A stretch of DNA of 64,000 nt from Streptomyces roseoverticillatus (GCF_000719265.1 NZ_JOFL01000008.1:62001-126000); one strand, 5' to 3'. Numbered from the stretch's first letter, positions 51,401 to 59,035 are shown. Notes: generated by a model not told the origin, from the sequence alone. Program-made: numbers and translations.

Positions 51401-52092
51401 GGCTCGCCGCCTCCTGGGACCGTGACCTCGACGCCCTGGCGGGCGAGCTCCGCCGGGCGCGTGCGCGCGAGCGCGACGTCCCTCTGCCCGCCGCGCTCAG
51501 CGCCTGGCAGCTGGTCAGGCTCGCCGGCGACCCCGAAGGGTTCGCGCGCGAGCTCGCCCGGCCCATGCCGCGCCCGCCCCAGCCCGCGGCCCGCCGCGGC
51601 ACCCGCTTCCACGCCTGGATCGAGTCCCGCTTCGAGCCGCTGCCCCTGCCACTGCTCGGGCCCGACGAGCTGCCCGGCGGCGCGGACGACGACGGCCCCG
51701 GCCCCGAGATCGCCGACGAGCAGGACCTCGCCGCCCTCAAGGAGGCCTTCGAGCGCACCCCGTACGCCCACCGCGTCCCCCACCGGATCGAGGTGCCCGT
51801 CCAGCTCACCCTGGCGGGCCGCGTCGTGCGCGGCCGCATCGACGCGGTCTACCGCGAGCGCGGCCCCGAGGGCGACACATACGAGATCGTCGACTGGAAG
51901 ACGAGCCGCGCCCACGACGCCGACCCCCTGCAGCTCGCGATCTACCGCGTCGCCTGGGCCGAGCAGCACGGCCTGCCGCTGTCCTCCGTGACGGCCGCGT
52001 TCGTGTACGTGCGCGACGGCGAGACCGTCCGCCCGCCCGGCCTGCCCGACCGCGCCGGGCTCGAACGGCTCCTCCTGGGGGAGCAGGGGTGA
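48457..52092 (+). CDS. adnB: AdnB-like UvrD-family helicase-nuclease
   Basis: A 1211-aa partner subunit. The motor is complete: GAGSGKTTVMAARV, DEYQDTS, GDPCQAIYGWRGAS, HKSKGLEWDVV, then FTRPRS. The C-terminal RecB-type nuclease has RGTRFHAWIE, VVRGRIDAVYRE, the DWKTSRAHD active site and LQLAIYRVAWAEQ; no Fe-S cysteines are seen. Between them (about residues 800-960) lies an unusually long acidic, Pro-rich linker with a 28-residue duplication around DPDAWESLP. It is longer than mycobacterial AdnB (about 1,100 aa as I recall) mainly because of this linker. GTG start; it forms an operon with the adnA-like gene. Confidence 0.92.
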   Translation: MTPRLTDPEQLKELLGIPFTPEQTACITAPPAPQVIVAGAGSGKTTVMAARVVWLVGTGQVAPEQVLGLTFTNKAAGELSERVRKALHAAGVTDPEPSAADPDQAPGEPQISTYHAFAGRLLKEHGLRIGLEPGARLLADATRFQLAARVLRTSPGPYPALTRSFSDLVADLLALDGELAEHLVATGDLRRHDRELLATLEGARLTNADLRKVPETARARLELLELVGAYREEKRGRDLLDFGDQIALSAELARTRPEAGRILREQFAVVLLDEYQDTSVAQRLLLSGLFGGGTGHAVTAVGDPCQAIYGWRGASVANLDDFPEHFPFADGSPARRFALSENRRSGGRLLDLANGLAAELRERHEGVEALRPAPGAERDGVVRCALLPTHAEELDWLAGSLAHLVRTGTRPGDIAVLCRTAADFAQIQGALVQRDIPVEVVGLSGLLHLPEIADLVAVCEVLQDPAANASLVRLLIGPRWRIGARDLALLGRRARTLVPYGSAGDDPGRRLAEAVEGVDPAETVSLADALDTFLAADVPDDGLPFSAEARVRFARLAAELRDLRRSLADPLMDVLHRVLAVTGLEVELSASPHALAARRRETLSHFLDIAAGFAALDGETTVLSFLGFLRTAAQYEKGLDSSLPGGEDTVKILTAHKSKGLEWDVVAVPGLVDRTFPSEQSRDSWTAQAKVLPHALRGDADTLPDVEAWDSKGMAAFKAAMKEHQRIEELRLGYVTFTRPRSLLLGSGHWWGPSQKKPRGPSAFLDALRAHCEAGHGEIEAWAEAPEEGAENPALEDTGTDRSWPLPLDPDSLARRRAAADAVRGYLERLDAAPAEAGEPGPADDPDWPPPPEDEDDAAPEWYEPYEDEPLADPDAWESLPTTRPEADAGAGAYEGEILSEPDAWESLPAARPEAPAEPEAAGGGAAVLPGPRRAPGAPVPVRGEHTPARPRPAGGLPHPAPEPEDIPSGPPGGHLLPEEARLAASWDRDLDALAGELRRARARERDVPLPAALSAWQLVRLAGDPEGFARELARPMPRPPQPAARRGTRFHAWIESRFEPLPLPLLGPDELPGGADDDGPGPEIADEQDLAALKEAFERTPYAHRVPHRIEVPVQLTLAGRVVRGRIDAVYRERGPEGDTYEIVDWKTSRAHDADPLQLAIYRVAWAEQHGLPLSSVTAAFVYVRDGETVRPPGLPDRAGLERLLLGEQG

Positions 52093-52150
52093 CCAGGGCG
52101 GACGCCGGGCCGGTCAAGGTCACGATGCGTGTCCGGATAGGCTCGATGTC

Positions 52151-53578
52151 ATGAGCGAGACTCCGGACAGCGCCGTCCGCGCGTTTATCGAAGGCCACCG
52201 CGCCGCGTTCCTCGACGACCTCGTCGAGTGGCTCCGCATCCCCTCCGTCTCGGCCGACCCCGGCCGCGCCGGGGACGTGCGCCGCAGCGCCGAATGGCTG
52301 GCCGCGAAGCTCAGCGAGACGGGCTTCCCGACGGCGGAGGTCTGGGAGACCGACGGCGCCCCGGCGGTGTTCGCCGAGTGGCCCTCGGGCGACGAGGGCG
52401 CCCCGACCGTCCTGGTCTACGGGCACCACGACGTCCAGCCCGCCGCCCGCGAGGACGGCTGGCACACCGAGCCCTTCGAGCCCGTCGTCAAGGACGGCAG
52501 GCTGTACGCCCGCGGCGCCGCCGACGACAAGGGCCAGGTGTTCTTCCACGCCCTGGGCGTCCGCGCCCACCTCGCCGCCACCGGCCGCACGGCGCCCGCG
52601 GTCAACCTCAAGCTGCTCATCGAGGGCGAGGAGGAGTCCGGCTCGGAACACTTCGCCGGCCTCGTCCGCGCCCGCGCCGACCGCCTCGCCTGCGACACGG
52701 TGATCGTCTCGGACACCGGCATGTGGTCCGAGGACACCCCCACCGTCTGCACGGGCATGCGCGGCCTCGCCGACTGCCAGATCGACCTCTACGGCCCTGA
52801 CCAGGACATCCACTCCGGCTCCTTCGGCGGCGCGGTGCCCAACCCCGCCATGGAGGCCGCCCGGCTCGCCGCCGCCCTCCACGACGAGGACCTCCGCGTC
52901 GCGATCCCCGGCTTCTACGACGGCGTCGTCGAGCTCACCGACCGCGAGCGCGAGCTCTTCGCCGAGCTGCCCTTCGACGAGAAGCACTGGCTGCGCGCCT
53001 CCCACTCGTACGCCTCCCGGGGCGAGGCCGGCTACAGCACCCTGGAGCGCATCTGGGCCCGCCCCACCGCCGAGGTCAACGGCATCGGCGGCGGCTACCA
53101 GGGCCCCGGCGGGAAGACCATCGTCCCCTCCACCGCCCAACTGAAGCTGTCCTTCCGGCTCGTGGCGGGCCAGGACACCGGCCGCGTCCAGCAGGCCGTG
53201 CGCCAGTGGGTCGCCGACACCCTCCCGGACGGCATCCGCCACGAGCTCACCTTCTGGGGCGCCACCCGCCCCTGCCTGACCCCCCTGGACCACCCGTACC
53301 TGAAGTCGGTCGTACGGGCCATGGAGCGCGCCTTCGGCAAGAAGGTCCGCTTCACCCGCGAGGGCGGCTCCGGCCCCGCCGCCGACCTGCAGGACGTGCT
53401 CGGCGTCCCGGTGCTCTTCCTGGGCATCTCGGTGCCCTCGGACGGCTGGCACGCCCCGAACGAGAAGGTCGAGCTCGACCTCCTGATGAAGGGCGTCGAG
53501 ACCGCCGCCCACCTGTGGAGCGACCTCGCGGAAGCGGGCGCCTCCGCGACGGTGACCGGGGGAGGGAGCGCCGGCTAG
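52151..53578 (+). CDS. M20-family dipeptidase
   Basis: A 475-aa cytosolic zinc metallopeptidase of the M20 family. The metal ligands lie in VYGHHDVQPA (His), ARGAADDKGQ (Asp), the general base and bridging residues in IEGEEESGSEH, a further Asp in VSDTGMWSE, and a C-terminal His in DGWHAPNEKV. The lid domain (about residues 200-360) contains the IHSGSFGG dimerisation strand. It hydrolyses dipeptides or similar small amides; specificity is unknown. It lies 58 bp after the adnB-like gene on the same strand, and 58 bp before nudC. Confidence 0.93.
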   Translation: MSETPDSAVRAFIEGHRAAFLDDLVEWLRIPSVSADPGRAGDVRRSAEWLAAKLSETGFPTAEVWETDGAPAVFAEWPSGDEGAPTVLVYGHHDVQPAAREDGWHTEPFEPVVKDGRLYARGAADDKGQVFFHALGVRAHLAATGRTAPAVNLKLLIEGEEESGSEHFAGLVRARADRLACDTVIVSDTGMWSEDTPTVCTGMRGLADCQIDLYGPDQDIHSGSFGGAVPNPAMEAARLAAALHDEDLRVAIPGFYDGVVELTDRERELFAELPFDEKHWLRASHSYASRGEAGYSTLERIWARPTAEVNGIGGGYQGPGGKTIVPSTAQLKLSFRLVAGQDTGRVQQAVRQWVADTLPDGIRHELTFWGATRPCLTPLDHPYLKSVVRAMERAFGKKVRFTREGGSGPAADLQDVLGVPVLFLGISVPSDGWHAPNEKVELDLLMKGVETAAHLWSDLAEAGASATVTGGGSAG

Positions 53579-53636
53579 CCCGCGCACCGCACAGACGACC
53601 AATAGCAGGGAATCGTAGGGGGAGTTGGAAGCAGCA

Positions 53637-54578
53637 GTGACCACCTGGACCGATCGCACGGCCGCCCGGCCGATCAGCCTCACCGGCGTGAGCGGCATCG
53701 ACCGCGCCGCCCACCACCGCCTGGACGAGGCGTGGCTCGCCGCGGCCTGGAGCCACCCCTCCACGAGAGTCTTCGTGGTATCCGGCGGGCAGGCGCTGAT
53801 CGACGACACCCCCGACGGCCGCACCGAGCTCGTCATGACGCCGGCCTTCGAGGCGCCCGTCACCGAGACCCACCGCTACTTCCTCGGCCAGGACGCGGAC
53901 GGCATCGCCTACTTCGCGCTGCAGAAGGACGCCCTGCCCGGGCGGATGGACCAGTCCGCGCGACCCGCCGGGCTGCGCGAGGCGGGCCTGCTGCTCTCGC
54001 CGCGCGACGCCGGGCTGTTGGTCCACGCGGTCGCCCTGGAGAACTGGCAGCGGCTGCACCGCTTCTGCTCGCGCTGCGGCGAGCGCACGGTCGTCGCGGC
54101 CGCCGGCCACATCCGCCGCTGCCCGGCCTGCGGCGCCGAGCACTACCCGCGCACCGACCCGGCCGTGATCATGCTCGTCACCGACGAGGACGACCGCGCG
54201 CTGCTCGGCCGCCAGATGCACTGGCCGGAGGGCCGCTTCTCCACCCTCGCGGGCTTCGTCGAGCCGGGGGAGTCCCTGGAGCAGGCGGTGCGGCGCGAGG
54301 TCGCCGAAGAGGCGGGCGTCGTCGTCGGGGACGTGGAGTACGTCGCGAGCCAGCCCTGGCCGTTCCCGTCCAGCCTGATGCTGGGCTTCATGGCGCAGGC
54401 CGTCTCCCGCGACATCCAGGTGGACGGCGAGGAGATCCACGAGGCGCGCTGGTTCTCGCGGGAGGAGCTGCGGGCCGGCTTCGCCTCCGGCGAGATCCTG
54501 CCCCCGACCGGCATCTCCATCGCGGCCCGGCTGCTGGAGCTCTGGTACGGCGAGCCGCTGCCGCAGGGCCAGCCCTGA
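53637..54578 (+). CDS. nudC: NADH pyrophosphatase / NAD-RNA decapping enzyme NudC
   Basis: A 313-aa Nudix hydrolase that cleaves NAD(H) and, in characterised NudC proteins, removes NAD caps from RNA. It has an N-terminal domain, a zinc ribbon CSRC plus CPAC around residues 140-165, the Nudix box (GFVEPGE followed by REVAEEAG) at about 205-230 and the diagnostic SQPWPFP motif directly after it, which distinguishes NudC from other Nudix enzymes. The GTG at 53637 is chosen over the TTG at 53625, which overlaps the GGGGGAG ribosome site. It is followed by a strong bidirectional terminator. Confidence 0.95.
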   Translation: MTTWTDRTAARPISLTGVSGIDRAAHHRLDEAWLAAAWSHPSTRVFVVSGGQALIDDTPDGRTELVMTPAFEAPVTETHRYFLGQDADGIAYFALQKDALPGRMDQSARPAGLREAGLLLSPRDAGLLVHAVALENWQRLHRFCSRCGERTVVAAAGHIRRCPACGAEHYPRTDPAVIMLVTDEDDRALLGRQMHWPEGRFSTLAGFVEPGESLEQAVRREVAEEAGVVVGDVEYVASQPWPFPSSLMLGFMAQAVSRDIQVDGEEIHEARWFSREELRAGFASGEILPPTGISIAARLLELWYGEPLPQGQP

Positions 54579-54656
54579 CGGACGGGCGCCGCTGCGGGGC
54601 CCGCCCTGAAGGGCAGGCGCTCCCGCAAGGCACGCCCTGACGGGCGGGACATGGCG

Positions 54657-54684
54657 AAGGCCCCGGTCCGCGGACCGGGGCCTT
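54657..54684. terminator. 14-bp bidirectional terminator between nudC and mycoredoxin genes
   Basis: aaggccccggtccg (54657-54670) and cggaccggggcctt (54671-54684) form a palindromic stem followed by T residues. It serves nudC (rightward) and the convergent mycoredoxin gene. The preceding 54585-54650 contains three imperfect copies of a gccctgacgggcg-like unit. Confidence 0.88.
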
Positions 54685-54714
54685 TCTGCCGGGGTGCTCA
54701 CCGGGAGCGCGGCG

Positions 54715-54972
54715 TCAGGACGCGAGGGCCTGCTTGACCTGGGCCAGGGACGGGTTGGTCATGGTGACCGGCGCCGCACCGCTGAGTGGGTTCACCAGGA
54801 CCGTCGGGACCGTCTGGTTGCCCTCGTTCGCCTTCTCCACGAAGGCCGCCGACTCGGCGTCGTGCTCGATGTTGATCTCGTTGTAAGTGATTCCCTCGCG
54901 GTCCAGCTGGCTCTTCAGCCGGCGGCAGTAGCCGCACCACGTGGTGCTGTACATCGTCACGGTGCCCGACAT
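54715..54972 (-). CDS. Mycoredoxin (glutaredoxin-fold, CGYC)
   Basis: An 85-aa thioredoxin-fold protein with the active site CGYC at residues 13-16, in the context MYSTTWCGYCRRLK typical of mycoredoxin-1, which reduces mycothiol-protein mixed disulfides in actinobacteria. The cis-Pro in QTVPTVLV and the C-terminal helix (PSLAQVKQALAS) are in place. The open frame begins much earlier, but the ATG at 54972 gives exactly the family size. It is divergent from uvrD2 with 188 bp between the starts. Confidence 0.94.
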   Translation of the reverse strand: MSGTVTMYSTTWCGYCRRLKSQLDREGITYNEINIEHDAESAAFVEKANEGNQTVPTVLVNPLSGAAPVTMTNPSLAQVKQALAS

Positions 54973-55160
54973 TCGACCTCGTGCCCTTCTCTCGGTGGTG
55001 GTCCGGTCCGCCCCTGGTCGTGCCGTGGGTACCGATCCGGGTGTTGTTCCGGTGGTAGAACGTGCACCTGTCCACAGCCATTCCCGTATTCGTACGACTA
55101 CCGGGTCACGCCTGTGGACGGCATTCCCGGTCGCCCCGCCGGACCTGGCAGCATGGCGGG

Positions 55161-57365
55161 GTGACAGCAGCAACGCACTCCACCCTCTTCCCGCCGGTTC
55201 CGGACTCCCCGGACGCGGTGCTCGCCGGGCTCGACCCCGAGCAGCGCGAGGTGGCGACGGCCCTCGGCGGCCCGGTGTGCGTGCTGGCCGGCGCCGGCAC
55301 GGGCAAGACCCGCGCGATCACCCACCGCATCGCCTACGGCGTCCGCTCCGGCGTGCTCCAGCCCTCCAGCGTGCTCGCCGTCACGTTCACCAACCGCGCC
55401 GCGGGGGAGATGCGCGGCCGGCTCCGCCAGCTCGGCGCCGGCGGCGTCCAGGCCCGCACGTTCCACTCGGCCGCCCTGCGCCAGCTGCAGTACTTCTGGC
55501 CCAAGGCCGTCGGCGGGGAGCTGCCGCGGCTGGCCGAGCGGAAGGTCCAGATCGTCGCGGAGGCCGCGGCCCGCTGCAAGCTCCGCCTCGACCGCACCGA
55601 GCTGCGCGACGTGACCGGCGAGATCGAGTGGGCGAAGGTCACCCAGACCGTCCCCGAGGACTATCCGGCAGCCAGAGCCAAGGCCGGCCGCGAGGCCCCC
55701 CGCGACCCCGCCGAGATCGCCCGGATCTACGCCGGCTACGAACAGCTCAAGCGCGATCGCGGCGTGATCGACTTCGAGGACGTCCTGCTGCTGACCGTCG
55801 GCGTCCTGCAGGACCGGCACGACATCGCCGAGACCGTCCGCCGCCAGTACCAGCACTTCGTCGTCGACGAGTACCAGGACGTCAGCCCCCTCCAGCAGCG
55901 CCTCCTGGAGCTGTGGCTCGGCGACCGCGACAGCCTCTGCGTCGTCGGCGACGCCAGCCAGACGATCTATTCGTTCACCGGTGCCACCCCCGACCACCTG
56001 CTGAACTTCCGCATCCGTCACCCCCACGCCACGGTCGTCAAGCTCGTCCGGGACTACCGCTCGACCCCCCAGGTCGTCCACCTCGCCAACGGCCTGCTCT
56101 CCCAGGCCCGCGGCCGCGCCGCGGAGCACCGCCTGGCGCTGGTCTCCCAGCGCGACGCCGGCCCCGAGCCCGTCTACGGCGAGTACGCGGACGAGCCCGC
56201 CGAGGCCGAGGGCACCGCCCGCCGCGTCCGGGACCTCATCGACTCCGGGGTGCCCGCGAGCGAGATCGCGATCCTCTTCCGCATCAACGCCCAGTCCGAG
56301 GTCTACGAACAGGCGCTCGCCGACGCCGGCGTGCCCTACCAGCTGCGCGGCGCCGAGCGGTTCTTCGAGCGGCCCGAGGTGCGCGAGGCCGGGCTGCTGC
56401 TGCGCGGCGCCGCCCGCGCCGGCGGCGCCGACTCCCAGCTCGACGGCGCCGATGACGTCCCGTCCCAGGTGCGGGCCGTCCTGGGCACCCGCGGCTGGAC
56501 GCCCGAGCCGCCCGCAGGCTCGGGCGCGGTCCGGGACCGCTGGGAGTCCCTGGCGGCCCTCGTGCGCCTCGCCGAGGACTTCGTCCGGGCCAGGCCGGAG
56601 GCCACTCTCGCCGATCTCGTGGCCGAGCTCGACGAGCGGGCGAGCGCGCAGCACGCCCCCACCGTCGAGGGTGTGACTCTCGCCTCACTTCACGCCGCCA
56701 AGGGCCTGGAGTGGGACGCCGTGTTTCTCGTCGGCCTCGCCGACGGCATGATGCCGATCACATACGCCAGGACGGACGAGCAGATCGAGGAGGAGCGCCG
56801 GCTCCTCTATGTGGGGGTCACCCGGGCCCGCCGCCACCTCTCCCTCTCCTGGGCGCTCTCCCGGACGCCGGGCGGCCGGCCCTCCCGGCGGCCCACCCGC
56901 TTCCTGAACGGTCTGCGCCCGGGCTCCGCGGCCGTCCGCCCCGGCACTGCCTCCCGCGGCGGCCCGGGAGGCGTCGAGCGCGGCCCCGACCGCCGCCGGA
57001 AGCGGGGCTCCGCCCGCTGCCGCGTCTGCGGCCGCACCCTGACCGACGCGGGCGAGATCAAGCTCATGCGCTGCGAGGACTGCCCCTCCGAGCTCGACGA
57101 GGCGCTCTACGAGCGGCTGCGCGACTGGCGCGCGGACCGGGCCGGCCGGCTCGGCCAGCCCGCCTACTGCATCTTCACCGACAAGACGCTCCTCGCGATC
57201 GCGGAGGCCGTTCCGGGAACCGAAGCGGAGCTCTCGCGCATCTCAGGGGTGGGAGGGCGCAAGCTCGACTCGTTCGGTGCCGATGTCCTCGCGCTGTGTG
57301 CGGGACACGACCTGACGTCGGAAGATGCGTCCCACGACGCATCCGGAGAATCTCCGGAAAAATAG
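55161..57365 (+). CDS. uvrD2: UvrD2-type DNA helicase with tetracysteine and HRDC domains
   Basis: A 734-aa superfamily 1 3'-5' DNA helicase. Core motifs: GAGTGKTRAITH, FTNRAAGEM, DEYQDVS, GDASQTIYSFTGA, LHAAKGLEWDAVFL and YVGVTRARRHL. After the core a tetracysteine motif (CRVC and CEDC, about residues 617-641) leads to an HRDC domain (about 655-720), the arrangement described for mycobacterial UvrD2. The start is a GTG at 55161. The AT-rich end of this gene (after residue ~715) overlaps the probable promoter of wblC. With the AdnA and AdnB genes, it makes three UvrD-family helicases within 12.3 kb. Confidence 0.94.
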   Translation: MTAATHSTLFPPVPDSPDAVLAGLDPEQREVATALGGPVCVLAGAGTGKTRAITHRIAYGVRSGVLQPSSVLAVTFTNRAAGEMRGRLRQLGAGGVQARTFHSAALRQLQYFWPKAVGGELPRLAERKVQIVAEAAARCKLRLDRTELRDVTGEIEWAKVTQTVPEDYPAARAKAGREAPRDPAEIARIYAGYEQLKRDRGVIDFEDVLLLTVGVLQDRHDIAETVRRQYQHFVVDEYQDVSPLQQRLLELWLGDRDSLCVVGDASQTIYSFTGATPDHLLNFRIRHPHATVVKLVRDYRSTPQVVHLANGLLSQARGRAAEHRLALVSQRDAGPEPVYGEYADEPAEAEGTARRVRDLIDSGVPASEIAILFRINAQSEVYEQALADAGVPYQLRGAERFFERPEVREAGLLLRGAARAGGADSQLDGADDVPSQVRAVLGTRGWTPEPPAGSGAVRDRWESLAALVRLAEDFVRARPEATLADLVAELDERASAQHAPTVEGVTLASLHAAKGLEWDAVFLVGLADGMMPITYARTDEQIEEERRLLYVGVTRARRHLSLSWALSRTPGGRPSRRPTRFLNGLRPGSAAVRPGTASRGGPGGVERGPDRRRKRGSARCRVCGRTLTDAGEIKLMRCEDCPSELDEALYERLRDWRADRAGRLGQPAYCIFTDKTLLAIAEAVPGTEAELSRISGVGGRKLDSFGADVLALCAGHDLTSEDASHDASGESPEK

Positions 57366-57396
57366 TTTGCGCACGCGGACGGCATACCCATAGCCT
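57357..57396 (+). promoter_or_regulatory. Probable wblC promoter with upstream AT-rich WhiB7-type element
   Basis: ttgcgc at 57367-57372 (-35) and tagcct at 57391-57396 (-10, 18-bp spacer) follow an aaaaatag stretch at 57357-57364, just upstream of the -35. WhiB7/WblC activates its own and its target promoters through an AT-rich site immediately upstream of the -35 hexamer, so autoregulation is expected. The element overlaps the stop codon of uvrD2. The -10 is only moderately good. Confidence 0.55.
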
Positions 57397-57525
57397 TCCG
57401 AACACGGAGACAACGGCTCTTCCAGGAGCCGTCGGATCCGTGCTGTACTGAACCGGCTGTACCGAACTTAAAAGCCCGGATCTGTTCCGACAGGTCCCCG
57501 AAGACGCCGAGAGGAGGCGAGACCA

Positions 57526-57852
57526 ATGATCAGCTTCAAGACCAGCAACAAAATGACCGATCGCCCGGTCATCGCCGCCCGTCCGCTCGGCTTCTCCTTC
57601 GTCTCGCTCCGGGGCACCGGTCTGTCCGGCGCCGGTTTCGCTCCGATCAACGGCTCCGCCCTGATCAATGAAACCTCCCTGATCAATGAGCGACCGACCA
57701 AGGCGTCCGCGGTAGAGGCAGCAGCAACGGCACAGGCCCAGGCCTATGCCCTTGCGGCGACGACCAACGGCGCCGGATCCGTCAGCACGCAGCACCAGCA
57801 CCAGACGATGTGGGCCTTCCGTGGGCTCGAACCCTGGAGAGATCCAGCCTGA
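57526..57852 (+). CDS. Upstream ORF in the wblC leader (108 codons)
   Basis: An ORF with a strong AGGAGG ribosome site 8 bases before its ATG. It begins MISFKTSNKMTDRPVIA, contains the duplicated phrase ALINETSLINE and ends AFRGLEPWRDPA. The composition is not that of a stable enzyme; it has no motif. It ends 28 bp before the intrinsic terminator of the wblC leader, and its stop codon lies inside a hairpin (57848-57866). This matches the uORF-controlled attenuation known for whiB7/wblC genes, where slow translation under antibiotic stress changes leader folding. It may nevertheless also be annotated as a small hypothetical protein. Confidence 0.7.
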   Translation: MISFKTSNKMTDRPVIAARPLGFSFVSLRGTGLSGAGFAPINGSALINETSLINERPTKASAVEAAATAQAQAYALAATTNGAGSVSTQHQHQTMWAFRGLEPWRDPA

Positions 57853-57866
57853 TCGGCATGATCAGG
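57848..57866 (+). promoter_or_regulatory. Leader hairpin overlapping the uORF stop, with alternative partners
   Basis: cctgatc (57848-57854) pairs with gatcagg (57860-57866) over a 5-nt loop; the uORF stop (57850-57852) is in the left arm. Two further cctgatc copies at 57660 and 57678 inside the uORF can pair with the same gatcagg, which allows ribosome-dependent alternative structures. Confidence 0.6.
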
Positions 57867-57879
57867 TCGGCACCTTCCA

Positions 57880-57920
57880 GGGCCGCGGAACCCACACCGG
57901 GATCCGCGGCCCTTTTGTTT
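57880..57920 (+). terminator. Intrinsic terminator (attenuator) in the wblC leader
   Basis: gggccgcgga (57880-57889) pairs perfectly with tccgcggccc (57903-57912) and is followed by ttttgttt. It lies 64 bp upstream of the wblC start and downstream of its uORF, so it terminates the leader transcript unless an alternative structure forms. A T-rich tail like this is uncommon in this genome. Confidence 0.88.
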
Positions 57921-57983
57921 GCCCCCTCACCGAGGGGAACCAGCCCGGCCACGAGCCGGAAGACAGACGAGGAAAAAGACACC

Positions 57984-58346
57984 GTGCAACTCAAGGCACA
58001 CACCCCGTCAGTAGCGACCGACCTGATCCCCCCGCCCGTCCCCACGGAGGACACCTTGACCCCCCTCACCGCCCTGACCGACCTCGACGACGCGATCGAG
58101 AACCTGGGCACCCCCGTCCCCTGCCGCAGCTACGACCCGGAGGTCTTCTTCGCCGAGTCCCCCGCGGACGTGGAGTACGCCAAGTCGCTCTGCCGGACCT
58201 GCCCGCTGCGTGAGGCCTGCCTCGCCGGTGCCATGGACCGCCGCGAGCCGTGGGGCGTCTGGGGCGGCGAGCTTTTCGTCCAGGGCGTCGTGGTGGCCCG
58301 CAAGCGGCCCCGTGGCCGTCCGCGCAAGAACCCGGTCGCCGCATGA
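57984..58346 (+). CDS. wblC: WhiB-family transcription factor WblC (WhiB7 type)
   Basis: A 120-aa Fe-S transcription factor. Four cluster-binding cysteines are in the WhiB pattern: one in PVPCRSYDPE, two in LCRTCPL and one in REACLAG. The GVWGG turn follows, and the C-terminal RPRGRPRK is an AT-hook, which marks the WhiB7/WblC subgroup that binds sigma-A and AT-rich DNA and activates intrinsic antibiotic-resistance genes. The GTG at 57984 is the start that gives the family length; the open frame upstream is within the leader. Regulation: AT-rich element at the promoter, uORF and attenuator in the leader. Confidence 0.95.
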   Translation: MQLKAHTPSVATDLIPPPVPTEDTLTPLTALTDLDDAIENLGTPVPCRSYDPEVFFAESPADVEYAKSLCRTCPLREACLAGAMDRREPWGVWGGELFVQGVVVARKRPRGRPRKNPVAA

Positions 58347-58669
58347 ACGTCTTCGGCACCATCGACCGCCCCACCACGCACGACCCCAAGAAGCAGGATC
58401 CGATCATGCACCGCCCCTCCGCCGAGCCGTTCGGCCCCGAATTCCCCCTCCGTGACACCGCCCGCGCGACCGCCTCGCGCCAGAACAGGAACCTCGAAAT
58501 GCAACTCATCCCAGAAGCCCTGGCCCGTGCCCATATGCACGAGCGACTGAGGGAGGCCGACTCCGAGCGGAGGGCCAACCGGCTGGCCGCCGCCCGGCGC
58601 ATGCAGCGCCGGGCCGAGCGCGCCTCGATGCGCGCCCGCCGGGCCCTGGCCATGGCGGTCATGAACTGA
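58343..58669 (+). CDS. Small basic protein coupled to wblC
   Basis: An ATG overlapping the wblC stop (ATGA) begins a 108-aa frame (MNVFGTIDRPTTHDPKKQDP at the start) whose C-terminal ~56 residues are a strongly basic helix (MQLIPEALARAHMHERLREA, then Arg/Ala-rich, ending MAVMN). A second ATG at 58499 with an AGGAA site would give only that helical part and may be the real start. The helical tail resembles, from memory, short proteins found in other Streptomyces. Function unknown; possibly nucleic acid binding. Confidence 0.58.
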   Translation: MNVFGTIDRPTTHDPKKQDPIMHRPSAEPFGPEFPLRDTARATASRQNRNLEMQLIPEALARAHMHERLREADSERRANRLAAARRMQRRAERASMRARRALAMAVMN

Positions 58670-58710
58670 CACGGGCGCCCCGGCGGGCCTCGCCCGCCCC
58701 TCGCTCCCAC

Positions 58711-58749
58711 CCCCGCGGGGCCGGATCCGCACGGACCGGCCCCGCGGGG
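58711..58749. terminator. 14-bp hairpin terminator after the wblC unit
   Basis: ccccgcggggccgg (58711-58724) pairs with 58736-58749 over an 11-nt loop that can itself pair further (atccg/cgga). It closes the wblC transcription unit before the small zinc-binding gene. Confidence 0.85.
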
Positions 58750-58801
58750 CGTTCGGGTGCGTTGTGCCCTCCCGGCGCCTCTACGGGGATATCGTCTGGG
58801 A

Positions 58802-59017
58802 GTGGACCAGAAGACGCATGAATCAGTGCAGTTGAACCCTGAGGCCACCGAGACCGACGAGACCATCGCCTGCGCTCGCTGTGGCACCCCCGCCGACGGT
58901 GCGCCGCCGACCTGGACCTGCTCCTTCGAGAACGGCCGCCGCCGCTACTTCTGCGACGACTGCGCCCGGGCCAACATCAGATCGATCGAGGGCCGCCTCG
59001 ACTCGTCCTGGTGGTGA
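58802..59017 (+). CDS. Small zinc-finger-like protein
   Basis: A 71-aa protein with four cysteines in two pairs, CARC and CDDC, plus a Cys in TWTCSFENGRRRYFCDD, which looks like a small zinc ribbon (about residues 25-58). It ends IRSIEGRLDSSWW, a conserved-looking acidic and aromatic tail. Its GTG at 58802 lies only a few bases after a gatatc sequence that could be a -10 element, so the mRNA may be leaderless. Family known in actinobacteria as a hypothetical protein; function unknown. It converges with the AarF gene, 18 bp between the stops. Confidence 0.78.
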   Translation: MDQKTHESVQLNPEATETDETIACARCGTPADGAPPTWTCSFENGRRRYFCDDCARANIRSIEGRLDSSWW

Positions 59018-59035
59018 GGCCGGGCGCCCGGCCCC

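Noticed and set aside
48916..51969. 1017-aa minus-strand frame opposite the adnB-like gene
   Set aside because: Same reason: shadow frame with repetitive composition and no domain, while the plus strand encodes the complete helicase-nuclease.
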